From NCBI RefSeq assembly GCF_018069565.1, contig NZ_JAGPNL010000010.1:62001-126000 (forward strand): DNA of 64,000 nucleotides, in the 5' to 3' direction. This DNA comes from Streptomyces tagetis. GTDB taxonomy: Bacteria; Actinomycetota; Actinomycetes; Streptomycetales; Streptomycetaceae. Shown piece by piece: positions 1 through 7,721 of this stretch. The notes beneath the pieces are model-generated. The model ran no database searches and was not told the DNA's origin. It saw only the letters and a program-made list of their open reading frames with translations. The translations under genes were made by a program, and so were the position numbers. Every line of letters begins with the position of its first letter. Positions within the stretch are counted from its first letter, which is position 1.

Positions 1-1997
1 CGGTCGGCGGAGTCCTGGTGCGCGGCGAGAAGGGCACCGCGAAGAGCACGGCGGTGCGCGCCCTGTCGGCGCTGCTGCCGCGGGTCGGCGTCGTCCCCGG
101 ATGCCGCTTCTCCTGCGACCCCGCCTCCCTCGACCCCTCCTGCCCCGACGGGCCGCACGCGCCGGACGCGGCCGGGGAGGACCGCGCGGCGCGGATGGTG
201 GAGCTGCCCGTCGGCGCCTCCGAGGACCGGCTGGTGGGCGCCCTCGACATCGAGCGGGCCCTCGCGGAGGGCGTCAAGGCGTTCGAGCCGGGGCTCCTCG
301 CCGACGCCCACCGCGGCATCCTCTACGTCGACGAGGTCAACCTCCTCCACGACCACCTGGTCGACCTGTTGCTGGACGCCGCCGCGATGGGCGCCTCCTA
401 CGTCGAGCGCGAGGGCGTCTCCGTCCGGCACGCGGCGCGTTTCCTGCTGGTCGGCACCATGAACCCGGAGGAGGGCGAGCTGCGTCCGCAGCTCCTGGAC
501 CGGTTCGGGCTGACCGTGGAGGTCACCGCCTCCCGCGAGCCCGACGAGCGGGTGGAGGTGGTCCGCCGCCGCCTCGCCCACGACGACGACCCGGCCGCCT
601 TCGCCGCGCGCTGGGCCGCCGAGGAGGCGGCCGTACGGGAGCGGATCGCGGCGGCGCGCGCCCTGCTGCCGTCGGTGAAGCTGGGCGACGGGCCGCTGCG
701 GCAGATCGCGGCGACCTGTGCCGCCTTCGAGGTGGACGGCATGCGCGCCGACATCGTGATGGCGCGGACGGCGACGGCGCTGGCGGCCTGGGCGGGGCGC
801 ACCGACGTGCTCGCCGAGGACGTGCGGCAGGCGGCGCTGCTCGCCCTGCCGCACCGGCGGCGCCGCAACCCCTTCGACGCGCCGGGGCTGGACGAGGAGA
901 AGCTCGACGAGACGCTGGAGCAGTACGCCGGGCCGGAGCCGGGCGATCCGGACGACCGCGGCCCCGACGACGACGGCGGTGACGACGACGGCGGTGACGA
1001 CGATCCCGATCCGGGGCCCGGCGGTCCCGGCGGGCGGCCGGAGCCGGAGGACGGCCCCGGCGACGGGGACGCCGGCGGCCGTGCCGAATCCCCGGCCGAC
1101 GCGCCGGACGCGCCGGACGACCGGCACGGCGAGCCCCGGCCCTCCGGCGCCGGCGAGCGGGCCCCGGTGGGGGCCGCGGAGCCGTTCCGCACCCGGGTGC
1201 TGCACGTGCCCGGCGTCGGTGAGGGCGCCGCGGGGCGCCGGTCGCGGGCGCGGACCGAACAGGGCCGCACCACCGGGGCCCGGCGGCCCCGGGGCGCGCT
1301 GACCAAGCTGCACCTGGCGGCGACCGTGCGGGCGGCGGCGCCGCACCAGCGGGCGCGGGGCCGGTCGGGCCGCGGGCTGGTGGTGCGCCGGGACGATCTG
1401 CGGCAGGCGGTGCGCGAGGGCCGCGAGTCCAACCTCGTGCTGTTCGTCGTCGACGCCTCCGGGTCGATGGCGGCGCGGCAGCGGATGAGCGCCGTCAAGG
1501 GCGCCGTGCTGTCGCTGCTGCTCGACGCCTACCAGCGCCGGGACAAGGTGGGCCTGGTGACCTTCCGCGGCTCGGCCGCCGACGTCGCCCTGCCGCCGAC
1601 CTCGTCGGTGGACACGGCGGCGGTCCGGCTGGAGTCGCTGCCGACCGGCGGGCGGACCCCGCTCGCCGCCGGGCTGCTGCGGGCCCACGAGGTGCTGCGG
1701 GTGGAGCGGCTGCGCGATCCGGCCCGCCGGGCGCTGATCGTGGTGGTGACCGACGGCCGGGCCACCGGCGGCGTCGAGCCGGTCGCGCTCGCCTCGCGGG
1801 CGGCGCGGCTCCTCGCCGCCGAGGGCACCGCCTCGGTGGTCGTGGACTGCGAGTCGGGTCCGGTGCGGCTCGGGCTGGCCGCCCGGCTCGCACAGGATCT
1901 GGGCGGTACGGCGGTGACGCTGGACGAGCTGCGCGCGGACACCGTCGCGGGGCTGGTCAAGGACGTGCGGGACGCCGGGACGAGGAGGGCCGCGTAA
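1..1997 (+). CDS. Cobaltochelatase/Mg-chelatase-type AAA+ and VWA subunit (5' truncated)
   Basis: The reading frame is open from the first bases, and the Walker A loop (GEKGTAKST) starts within about seven codons of the window edge, so the true start lies upstream. The product combines a ChlI-like AAA+ ATPase half (Walker B LYVDEVNLL near nt 330) with a C-terminal ChlD-like von Willebrand A half carrying the MIDAS motif DASGS near nt 1455. A long Asp/Gly/Pro-rich linker (about nt 930-1180) joins them, as in chelatase D subunits. The family powers metal insertion into a tetrapyrrole. Lying directly before cobO, it is best read as the ATPase partner of a CobN-type cobaltochelatase, with cobN probably just upstream. 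The TAA stop shares one base with the cobO ATG, implying coupled translation. Magnesium chelatase is the alternative but is unlikely without bacteriochlorophyll genes. Confidence 0.9.
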   Translation, partial: VGGVLVRGEKGTAKSTAVRALSALLPRVGVVPGCRFSCDPASLDPSCPDGPHAPDAAGEDRAARMVELPVGASEDRLVGALDIERALAEGVKAFEPGLLADAHRGILYVDEVNLLHDHLVDLLLDAAAMGASYVEREGVSVRHAARFLLVGTMNPEEGELRPQLLDRFGLTVEVTASREPDERVEVVRRRLAHDDDPAAFAARWAAEEAAVRERIAAARALLPSVKLGDGPLRQIAATCAAFEVDGMRADIVMARTATALAAWAGRTDVLAEDVRQAALLALPHRRRRNPFDAPGLDEEKLDETLEQYAGPEPGDPDDRGPDDDGGDDDGGDDDPDPGPGGPGGRPEPEDGPGDGDAGGRAESPADAPDAPDDRHGEPRPSGAGERAPVGAAEPFRTRVLHVPGVGEGAAGRRSRARTEQGRTTGARRPRGALTKLHLAATVRAAAPHQRARGRSGRGLVVRRDDLRQAVREGRESNLVLFVVDASGSMAARQRMSAVKGAVLSLLLDAYQRRDKVGLVTFRGSAADVALPPTSSVDTAAVRLESLPTGGRTPLAAGLLRAHEVLRVERLRDPARRALIVVVTDGRATGGVEPVALASRAARLLAAEGTASVVVDCESGPVRLGLAARLAQDLGGTAVTLDELRADTVAGLVKDVRDAGTRRAA

Positions 1998-2596
1998 TGC
2001 CGAAGGGGCAGCCGAGCGTGGTGCCGGACGACGGGCTGACGACCCGTCAGCGGCGTAACCGTCCGCTGGTGATCGTGCACACCGGGATCGGCAAGGGCAA
2101 GTCGACGGCCGCCTTCGGGCTGGCGCTGCGCGCCTGGAACCAGGGGTGGCCGGTCGGGGTGTTCCAGTTCGTCAAGTCGGCCAAGTGGAAGGTGGGCGAG
2201 GAGCACGCGCTGCGCGTGCTCGGCGCCTCCGGCGAGGGCGGCACCGTCGACTGGCACAAGATGGGCGAGGGCTGGTCGTGGGTGCAGCGCGACGCCCAGA
2301 TGGACAACGAGGAGAAGGCCCGCGAGGGCTGGGAGCAGGTGAAGCGGGACCTGGCCGCCGAGACGTACCGGCTGTACGTGCTCGACGAGTTCGCCTACCC
2401 GATGCACTGGGGCTGGGTGGACACGGACGAGGTCGTGGAGGTGCTGCGGACCCGTCCCGGCACCCAGCACGTGGTGATCACCGGCCGGAACGCGCCGGAG
2501 AAGCTGGTGGACCTCGCCGACCTGGTGACCGACATGTCGAAGGTCAAGCACCCGATGGACGCCGGGCAGAAGGGCCAGAGGGGCATCGAGTGGTGA
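1997..2596 (+). CDS. cobO: Cob(I)yrinic acid a,c-diamide adenosyltransferase
   Basis: The 199-residue product has the BtuR/CobO P-loop (TGIGKGKST, residues 29-37) and the family block LYVLDEFAYPMHWGWVD. The enzyme transfers the 5'-deoxyadenosyl group from ATP to Co(I) corrinoid in the cytoplasm, forming the Co-C bond of coenzyme B12. Length is typical of the family (about 190-205). Start ATG 1997 overlaps the preceding TAA by one base, and the TGA at the 3' end overlaps the next ATG by one base, so the gene sits inside a tightly coupled cobalamin operon. Confidence 0.95.
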   Translation: MPKGQPSVVPDDGLTTRQRRNRPLVIVHTGIGKGKSTAAFGLALRAWNQGWPVGVFQFVKSAKWKVGEEHALRVLGASGEGGTVDWHKMGEGWSWVQRDAQMDNEEKAREGWEQVKRDLAAETYRLYVLDEFAYPMHWGWVDTDEVVEVLRTRPGTQHVVITGRNAPEKLVDLADLVTDMSKVKHPMDAGQKGQRGIEW

Positions 2597-4017
2597 TGTC
2601 CGCGCCGCCCCGGCTGGTCGTCGCCGCGCCCTCCTCGGGCAGCGGCAAGACCACCGTGGCCACGGGGCTGATGGCCGCGTTCGCCGCGCGGGGGCTCGCC
2701 GTCTCCCCGCACAAGGTGGGACCGGACTACATCGACCCCGGCTACCACGCGCTCGCCACCGGACGGCCGGGGCGCAACCTCGACGCGTACCTGTGCGGGC
2801 CCGAGCTGCTCGGGCCGCTGTTCCTGCACGGGGCGCGGGGCTGCGACCTCGCCGTCGTCGAGGGCGTGATGGGGCTGTACGACGGGGCCGCCGGGGAGGG
2901 CGAACTGGCCTCCACGGCCCAGGTCGCCACGGTGCTGCGGGCCCCCGTCGTCCTGGTCGTGGACGCCTCGGCGCAGTCGCGGTCGGTGGCCGCGCTGGTG
3001 CACGGCTTCGCCTCCTGGGACCCGCGGGTGCGGATCGGCGGCGTGATCCTCAACAAGGTCGGCTCGGACCGGCACGAGGCGCTGCTGCGGGAGGCGCTGG
3101 ACGCGTCCGGCGTGCCGGTGCTCGGTGTGCTGCGCCGCGCCCCGCAGGCCGGGACGCCCTCCCGGCACCTGGGGCTGGTGCCGGTCGCCGAGCGCCGGGA
3201 GGCGGCCGTGGCGGCGGTGGCCGCGATGGGCGCCCAGGTGGCCGCGGGGTGCGACCTGGACGCGCTCGCCGCGCTGGCCCGGGGCGCCGGTCCGCTGCCG
3301 GGCCCGGCCTGGGACCCGGCGGACGCGCTGGCCGGCCTCCCGGGACCGGGAACGCCGGCCGGTGACGCGGCGGGAACGGGAGCGCCCGCCCGTGGCGCGG
3401 CGGGAGCGGGCGGGGCGCCGGTGGTCGCCGTGGCGGGCGGACCCGCCTTCACCTTCTCCTACGCCGAGCACGCCGAACTGCTCACCGCCGCCGGCGCCGA
3501 GGTCGTCCCCTTCGACCCGCTGCGCGAGGAGGCGCTGCCCGAGGGCACCCGCGGGCTCGTGGTCGGCGGCGGCTTCCCCGAGGTGTACGCCGCCGAACTC
3601 TCCGCCAACGCGCCGCTGCGCGCGGCCGTCGCCGCCCTCGCCGGGAGCGGGGCCCCGGTCGCCGCCGAGTGCGCCGGGCTGCTCTACCTGTGCCGGGAGC
3701 TGGACGGGCTCCCGCTCTGCGGCGTCCTGGACGCCTCCGCCCGCATGTCGGAGCACCTGACCCTGGGCTACCGCGACGCCGTGGCCGTGGGCGACAGCGT
3801 CCTCGCCCCGGCCGGTACGCGGATGCGGGGCCACGAGTTCCACCGCACCGTCGTGGAGCCGGGCGCCGGGCCCGCCCCCGCCTGGGGCCTGCGGACCCCC
3901 GAGCGGCGCGTCGAGGGGTTCGTGCGGCGCGGCGTGCACGCGAGTTTTCTGCACACCCACTGGGCGTCCGAGCCCGGTGTGGCCCGTCGGTTCGTGGAGA
4001 GGTGCCGGACGTCATGA
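2596..4017 (+). CDS. cobB: Cobyrinate/hydrogenobyrinate a,c-diamide synthase
   Basis: The 473-residue product has an N-terminal dethiobiotin-synthetase-like ATPase domain (P-loop APSSGSGKTT at residues 9-18, followed by KVGPDYIDPGYH). A C-terminal class I glutamine amidotransferase domain carries the nucleophile Cys in AAECAGLLYL. It amidates the a and c side chains of the corrin ring using glutamine and ATP. An Ala/Gly/Pro-rich insert near nt 3340-3420 joins the domains. ATG 2596 overlaps the cobO stop by one base; in-frame GTG codons at 2590 and 2593 are alternatives. An open frame continues upstream to 2146 but is a shadow of cobO. The 3' end overlaps cobI by four bases (ATGA). Confidence 0.95.
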   Translation: MSAPPRLVVAAPSSGSGKTTVATGLMAAFAARGLAVSPHKVGPDYIDPGYHALATGRPGRNLDAYLCGPELLGPLFLHGARGCDLAVVEGVMGLYDGAAGEGELASTAQVATVLRAPVVLVVDASAQSRSVAALVHGFASWDPRVRIGGVILNKVGSDRHEALLREALDASGVPVLGVLRRAPQAGTPSRHLGLVPVAERREAAVAAVAAMGAQVAAGCDLDALAALARGAGPLPGPAWDPADALAGLPGPGTPAGDAAGTGAPARGAAGAGGAPVVAVAGGPAFTFSYAEHAELLTAAGAEVVPFDPLREEALPEGTRGLVVGGGFPEVYAAELSANAPLRAAVAALAGSGAPVAAECAGLLYLCRELDGLPLCGVLDASARMSEHLTLGYRDAVAVGDSVLAPAGTRMRGHEFHRTVVEPGAGPAPAWGLRTPERRVEGFVRRGVHASFLHTHWASEPGVARRFVERCRTS

Positions 4018-4745
4018 GCAGCAGACTGATCGGGGTCGGGGTCGGCCCGGGGGACCCCGAACTGGTCACGGTGAAGGGGGTCGACGCGCTGCGCGCGGCG
4101 GACGTCGTCGTCGTCCCGGTGATGGACACCGGGGAGCGCGGCCGGGCCGAGGCGACGGTGCTGCACTACGTGCCCGCCGAGAAGGTGGTGCGGGTGGTGT
4201 TCGCCCTGAACGAGCGGAGCGACCGCGCCCGGCGCGAGGCGGCGTGGGACGCGGCCGGGGAGCGCGTGGCCGGTCTGCTGCGCGCCCACGCCCGGGTCGC
4301 CTTCGCCACCATCGGCGACCCCAACGTGTACTCGACCTTCACCTACCTCGCGCAGACCGTCGGCGCCCTGGTGCCCTCCGTCGTCGTGGAGACCGTGCCC
4401 GGCATCACCGCCATGCAGGACCTCGCCGCCCGCTCCGGTGCCGTGCTGACCGAGGGCACCGAGCCGCTGACCCTGGTGCCGGTGACGGCCGGGGCGGCGG
4501 TGCTCCGGGAGGCGCTGGAGGGGCCGGGGACGGTCGTCGCCTACAAGTTCGGCAGGCAGGCGGCCGAGGTCGCCGAGGCGCTGCGGGAGACCGGGCGGCT
4601 GGAGGGCGCCGTGTGGGGCTCGGCGCTCGGGCTGCCCGGGGAGTCCGTACGCCCCGCCGCCGAACTGGACGGCGGCCCGCTGCCCTACCTGTCGACGCTG
4701 ATCGCGCCGGCCCGGCGCACCGACGGGCGGGGCGGCAAGCTGTGA
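4014..4745 (+). CDS. cobI: Precorrin-2 C20-methyltransferase
   Basis: A 243-residue tetrapyrrole methylase with the N-terminal signature GVGVGPGDPELVTVKG and the block TIGDPNVYSTFTYLAQTV. The family uses S-adenosylmethionine to methylate C20 of precorrin-2 (CobI) or cobalt-factor II (CbiL). Start ATG 4014 overlaps the cobB TGA in the usual ATGA configuration. The open frame extends upstream to 3669, but that part is out of frame with, and inside, cobB. Sequence alone does not say whether the substrate already carries cobalt. Confidence 0.93.
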   Translation: MSSRLIGVGVGPGDPELVTVKGVDALRAADVVVVPVMDTGERGRAEATVLHYVPAEKVVRVVFALNERSDRARREAAWDAAGERVAGLLRAHARVAFATIGDPNVYSTFTYLAQTVGALVPSVVVETVPGITAMQDLAARSGAVLTEGTEPLTLVPVTAGAAVLREALEGPGTVVAYKFGRQAAEVAEALRETGRLEGAVWGSALGLPGESVRPAAELDGGPLPYLSTLIAPARRTDGRGGKL

Positions 4746-4765
4746 GCGGACCGGGGGCCGGCTCC

Positions 4766-5494
4766 TCAGTCGGCGACGCCCACCACCAGCCAGATGAACG
4801 CGGCCCCCGCGACCGTGCACAGCAGGGTCGAGCGGGCCGGGTGCTCGTGGTGGGCCTCGGGCAGGATCTCCGCGGCGGCGAGGTAGAGCAGCACACCGCC
4901 GAAGAGGCCGAGATAGCCGCCGAGTGCCGCCTCGGGGATGGTGAAGAGCAGCGTGGACGCGGCGCCGAGCACCGGGGCGACGGCGTCGGCGGCCAGCATG
5001 GCGACGGCCCGGCGGCGGGCGTTGCCGTACAGGCTCGTCAGTGTGTAGGTGTTGAAGCCGTCCGCGAAGTCGTGGGCCACCACGGCCGTCGCCACGGCCG
5101 CGCCCATGCCGCCGCCCACCTGGAAGGCGGCGCCGATGGCCACCCCGTCCATGGCGCTGTGCGCGACCATCGCGGCTGCGGCCGTCAGCCCCACCTCGGG
5201 CGAGTGCCGCCCGCCCTCGTCCGCCCCGTGCGCCGCGCGCCGGGCGGCGAGCAGGCGTTCGCCCAGATGGGCGAGGAGGAACCCGGCGACGAAGAGCAGC
5301 AGCGCCGTGGGGACGCCGAAGACCTCGCCGTCGGCGGCGTCCAGGGCCTCCGGCAGCAGGTCGAGGCCGGCCACGCCCAGCATCAGGCCGCCGGCCAGCC
5401 CCAGGACCAGATGGCGCCGGTCGGTCACCCGCTGGGCCGTCCAGCCGCCGGCCAGCGTCATCAGGAACGCGCCGAGCGCGACGAAGACCGCCAT
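4766..5494 (-). CDS. ZIP-family divalent metal transporter
   Basis: A 242-residue integral membrane protein with about eight hydrophobic segments. It has the ZIP signature block in the middle helices (HSAMDGVAIGAAFQ, then VAHDFADGFNTY), whose His/Asp/Asn residues normally form the metal site. A short His/Gly-rich stretch before it (around EGGRHSPE) corresponds to the variable loop. It is inserted on the opposite strand between cobI and cobM, splitting an otherwise uniform + strand operon. Position suggests cobalt or zinc supply for corrin synthesis. That is inference: ZIP proteins mainly move Zn, Fe or Mn, and a Co preference cannot be read from sequence. Confidence 0.88.
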   Translation of the reverse strand: MAVFVALGAFLMTLAGGWTAQRVTDRRHLVLGLAGGLMLGVAGLDLLPEALDAADGEVFGVPTALLLFVAGFLLAHLGERLLAARRAAHGADEGGRHSPEVGLTAAAAMVAHSAMDGVAIGAAFQVGGGMGAAVATAVVAHDFADGFNTYTLTSLYGNARRRAVAMLAADAVAPVLGAASTLLFTIPEAALGGYLGLFGGVLLYLAAAEILPEAHHEHPARSTLLCTVAGAAFIWLVVGVAD

Positions 5495-5580
5495 GACCCC
5501 TTGCTATCCGATCGGCGCGGGTGCCCGCGCGGGGGACGGCAGCGACCGCAGTACCCGTGTGCAGGAGAGGACCCATTCCC

Positions 5581-6444
5581 ATGGCCGATGCATCCGCCGG
5601 CAAGGTGACCTTCGTCGGGGCCGGGCCCGGCGCCGCCGATCTGCTGACCTTCCGCGCCGCGCGCGCCATCGCCGAGGCCGACGTCGTGATCTGGGCGGCG
5701 AGCCTGGTCCAGGCCGAGGTGCTGGAGCACGCCCGCCCCGGGGCCGAGGTGCTGGACTCGGCCACGATGTCCCTGGAGGACGTCGTGGCCGTCTACCGGC
5801 GTGCCCACGAGCACGGCCTGCGGGTGGCCCGCGTCCACTCCGGCGACCCCGCCCTGTGGGGCGGCACGCAGGAGCAGCTCGACCGGTGCGCCGCGATCGG
5901 CATCGCCACCGAGGTGGTGCCGGGCGTGTCCGCGTTCTCGGCGGTCGCGGCGCTCGCGGGCCGGGAGCTGACCATCCCGGAGGTGGCGCAGTCGGTGATC
6001 CTCACCCGGCTCGGCGGCGGCAAGACGCCGATGCCGCCCGGGGAGGAGGTCCGCGAGTTCGCCCGGCACGGCACCACCATGGCCGTCTTCCTCTCGGCGG
6101 CCCGCAGCGGGCAGCTCGTACGGGAGCTGCTGGAGGGCGGCTACCCGACCGGCACCCCGGTGGTGGTGGCGTACCAGGCCACCTGGCCGGAGGAGCTGAT
6201 CGTCCGGTGCACGGTCGGCACGCTGGAGGAGACGGTCAAGGAGCACCGGCTCTGGAAGCACACGCTCTTCCTGGTCGGCCCGGCGCTCGACGCGCACGGC
6301 ACCCGCTCGCACCTGTACCACCCGGGCCATTTCCACGGCTACCGCAGGGCCGACCCCGAGGCCCGGCGGGCGCTGCGCGAACGCGGGGCGCACTCCGTGC
6401 CGGGTGCGGCCGGGCCGGGGGCGGGCGACGGGGCGGGCGCGTGA
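5581..6444 (+). CDS. cobM: Precorrin-4 C11-methyltransferase
   Basis: A 287-residue tetrapyrrole methylase beginning KVTFVGAGPGAADLLTFRAAR, with the CobM/CbiF blocks RVHSGDPALWGGTQEQ and VPGVSAFSAVAA. It methylates C11 of precorrin-4. ATG 5581 is chosen because AGGAGAGG precedes it at a suitable distance; the upstream in-frame codon at 5521 would add 20 low-complexity residues. The GTG of cobL lies inside the last codons (GTGA overlap at 6441). This is the first + strand gene after the inverted ZIP gene, so it probably has its own promoter in 5495-5580, though I could not identify a convincing one. Confidence 0.94.
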   Translation: MADASAGKVTFVGAGPGAADLLTFRAARAIAEADVVIWAASLVQAEVLEHARPGAEVLDSATMSLEDVVAVYRRAHEHGLRVARVHSGDPALWGGTQEQLDRCAAIGIATEVVPGVSAFSAVAALAGRELTIPEVAQSVILTRLGGGKTPMPPGEEVREFARHGTTMAVFLSAARSGQLVRELLEGGYPTGTPVVVAYQATWPEELIVRCTVGTLEETVKEHRLWKHTLFLVGPALDAHGTRSHLYHPGHFHGYRRADPEARRALRERGAHSVPGAAGPGAGDGAGA

Positions 6445-7721
6445 GCGCGCCGGTCACCGTCGTCGGCACGGGCGTCGGGGCGCCCCTTCCGGCCGGCGTC
6501 CTGGCCGGTGCGCGGCTCGTCGTGGGCGGCCGGCGCCACCTGGACGCCGTGACGCTGCCCGAGGGGGCGGAGCGGATCGTCCTCGGCCCGCTCGCGCCCG
6601 CCCTGGACGCGATCGCGGAGCACCTGGCCGGCGGGCGGCCGGTGGTGGTGCTGGCCTCGGGCGACCCCGGGTTCTTCGGGATCGTGCGGGTGCTGGCCGA
6701 GCGGTTCGGACCGGACCTGCTCGACGTGCGGCCCGGGGTGTCGTCCGTCGCCGCCGCCTTCGCGCGGGCCGGGCTGCCCTGGGACGACGCCGTGGTGGCC
6801 AGCGCCCACGGGCGGGACCCGCGCACCGCGGCCAACCTGTGCCGCGCGCACCCCAAGGTGGCCGTGCTGACCGGGCCGGGCGCCGGTCCCGCCGAGCTGG
6901 GCGCCGCCCTCGGGGACCTGCCCCGGGTGCTGGTCGTCGCCTCGGCGCTCGGCTCCGGCGCGGAGCGCGTGGAACGGGTGACGCCCGCCGAGGCCGCCGC
7001 CCGGGAGTGGGGCCCGGCGGTGAACGTCGTGCTCTGCCTGGACGAGACGCGCGCGGTGGGCGCCGTGCGCACGGTCGCGGGACCGGCCCGGCGGCCTGCC
7101 GGATGGGCCCTGGACGAGGCGGAGTTCGCCCACCGCGACTCGATGATCACCAAGTTCGAGGTGCGGGCGCTGGCGCTGGCCCGGCTCGGTCCGCGCCCCG
7201 GCGACCTGGTGTGGGACGTCGGCGCGGGCTCCGGCTCGGTGGCGGTGGAGTGCGCCCGCCTCGGCGCGGCCGTCACCGCCGTGGAGAAGAGCCCGGACGG
7301 CGTCGCCCGGATCGGTGCCAACGCCGCCGCGCACGGCGTCGCGGTCCACGTCGTGCGCGGCACGGCGCCCGGGGCGCTCGCCGCGCTGGACGATCCCGAC
7401 GCGGTGTTCGTGGGCGGCGGCGGGCGGGACCTGCCCGCGATCGTCGCGGCCTGCGCGCGGCGGGCCCGGCGCTCGGTGGTGGTCGCCGTGGCCGCGCTGG
7501 ACCGGGTCCCGGCGGCGCGCGAGGCGCTGGCGGGGGCGGGGCTGGAGTGCGGCGGGGTGCTCCTCCAGTCCTCGCGGCTGGCACCGCTGCCCGGGGACGT
7601 GACGCGGCTCGCCGCCGGCAACCCGGTCTTCCTGCTGTGGGGCCTGCGCCCCGCCGCCCCCGCCACCATCCCGCGCGGCTCGGCCGGCGGGGACACCGAC
7701 AGTGAAGGAGTGACCCAGTGA
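6441..7721 (+). CDS. cobL: Precorrin-6Y C5,15-methyltransferase (decarboxylating), CbiE-CbiT fusion
   Basis: The 426-residue bifunctional protein has an N-terminal CbiE-like tetrapyrrole methylase (LASGDPGFFGIVRVLAERFG, VRPGVSSVAAAFARAGLPWDD). A C-terminal CbiT-like Rossmann methyltransferase carries the SAM loop VWDVGAGSGSVAVECARLG. The fused enzyme methylates C5 and C15 and decarboxylates the ring C acetate. GTG 6441 gives a four-base overlap with cobM; the longer open frame back to 5049 is a shadow. The 3' TGA overlaps the GTG of the next gene. Length matches CobL (about 400-430). Confidence 0.94.
   Translation: MSAPVTVVGTGVGAPLPAGVLAGARLVVGGRRHLDAVTLPEGAERIVLGPLAPALDAIAEHLAGGRPVVVLASGDPGFFGIVRVLAERFGPDLLDVRPGVSSVAAAFARAGLPWDDAVVASAHGRDPRTAANLCRAHPKVAVLTGPGAGPAELGAALGDLPRVLVVASALGSGAERVERVTPAEAAAREWGPAVNVVLCLDETRAVGAVRTVAGPARRPAGWALDEAEFAHRDSMITKFEVRALALARLGPRPGDLVWDVGAGSGSVAVECARLGAAVTAVEKSPDGVARIGANAAAHGVAVHVVRGTAPGALAALDDPDAVFVGGGGRDLPAIVAACARRARRSVVVAVAALDRVPAAREALAGAGLECGGVLLQSSRLAPLPGDVTRLAAGNPVFLLWGLRPAAPATIPRGSAGGDTDSEGVTQ

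Noticed and set aside
5495..5580. Cobalamin riboswitch before cobM
   Set aside because: The 86-base gap is too short and lacks a recognisable B12-box; a riboswitch, if any, lies upstream of the window.
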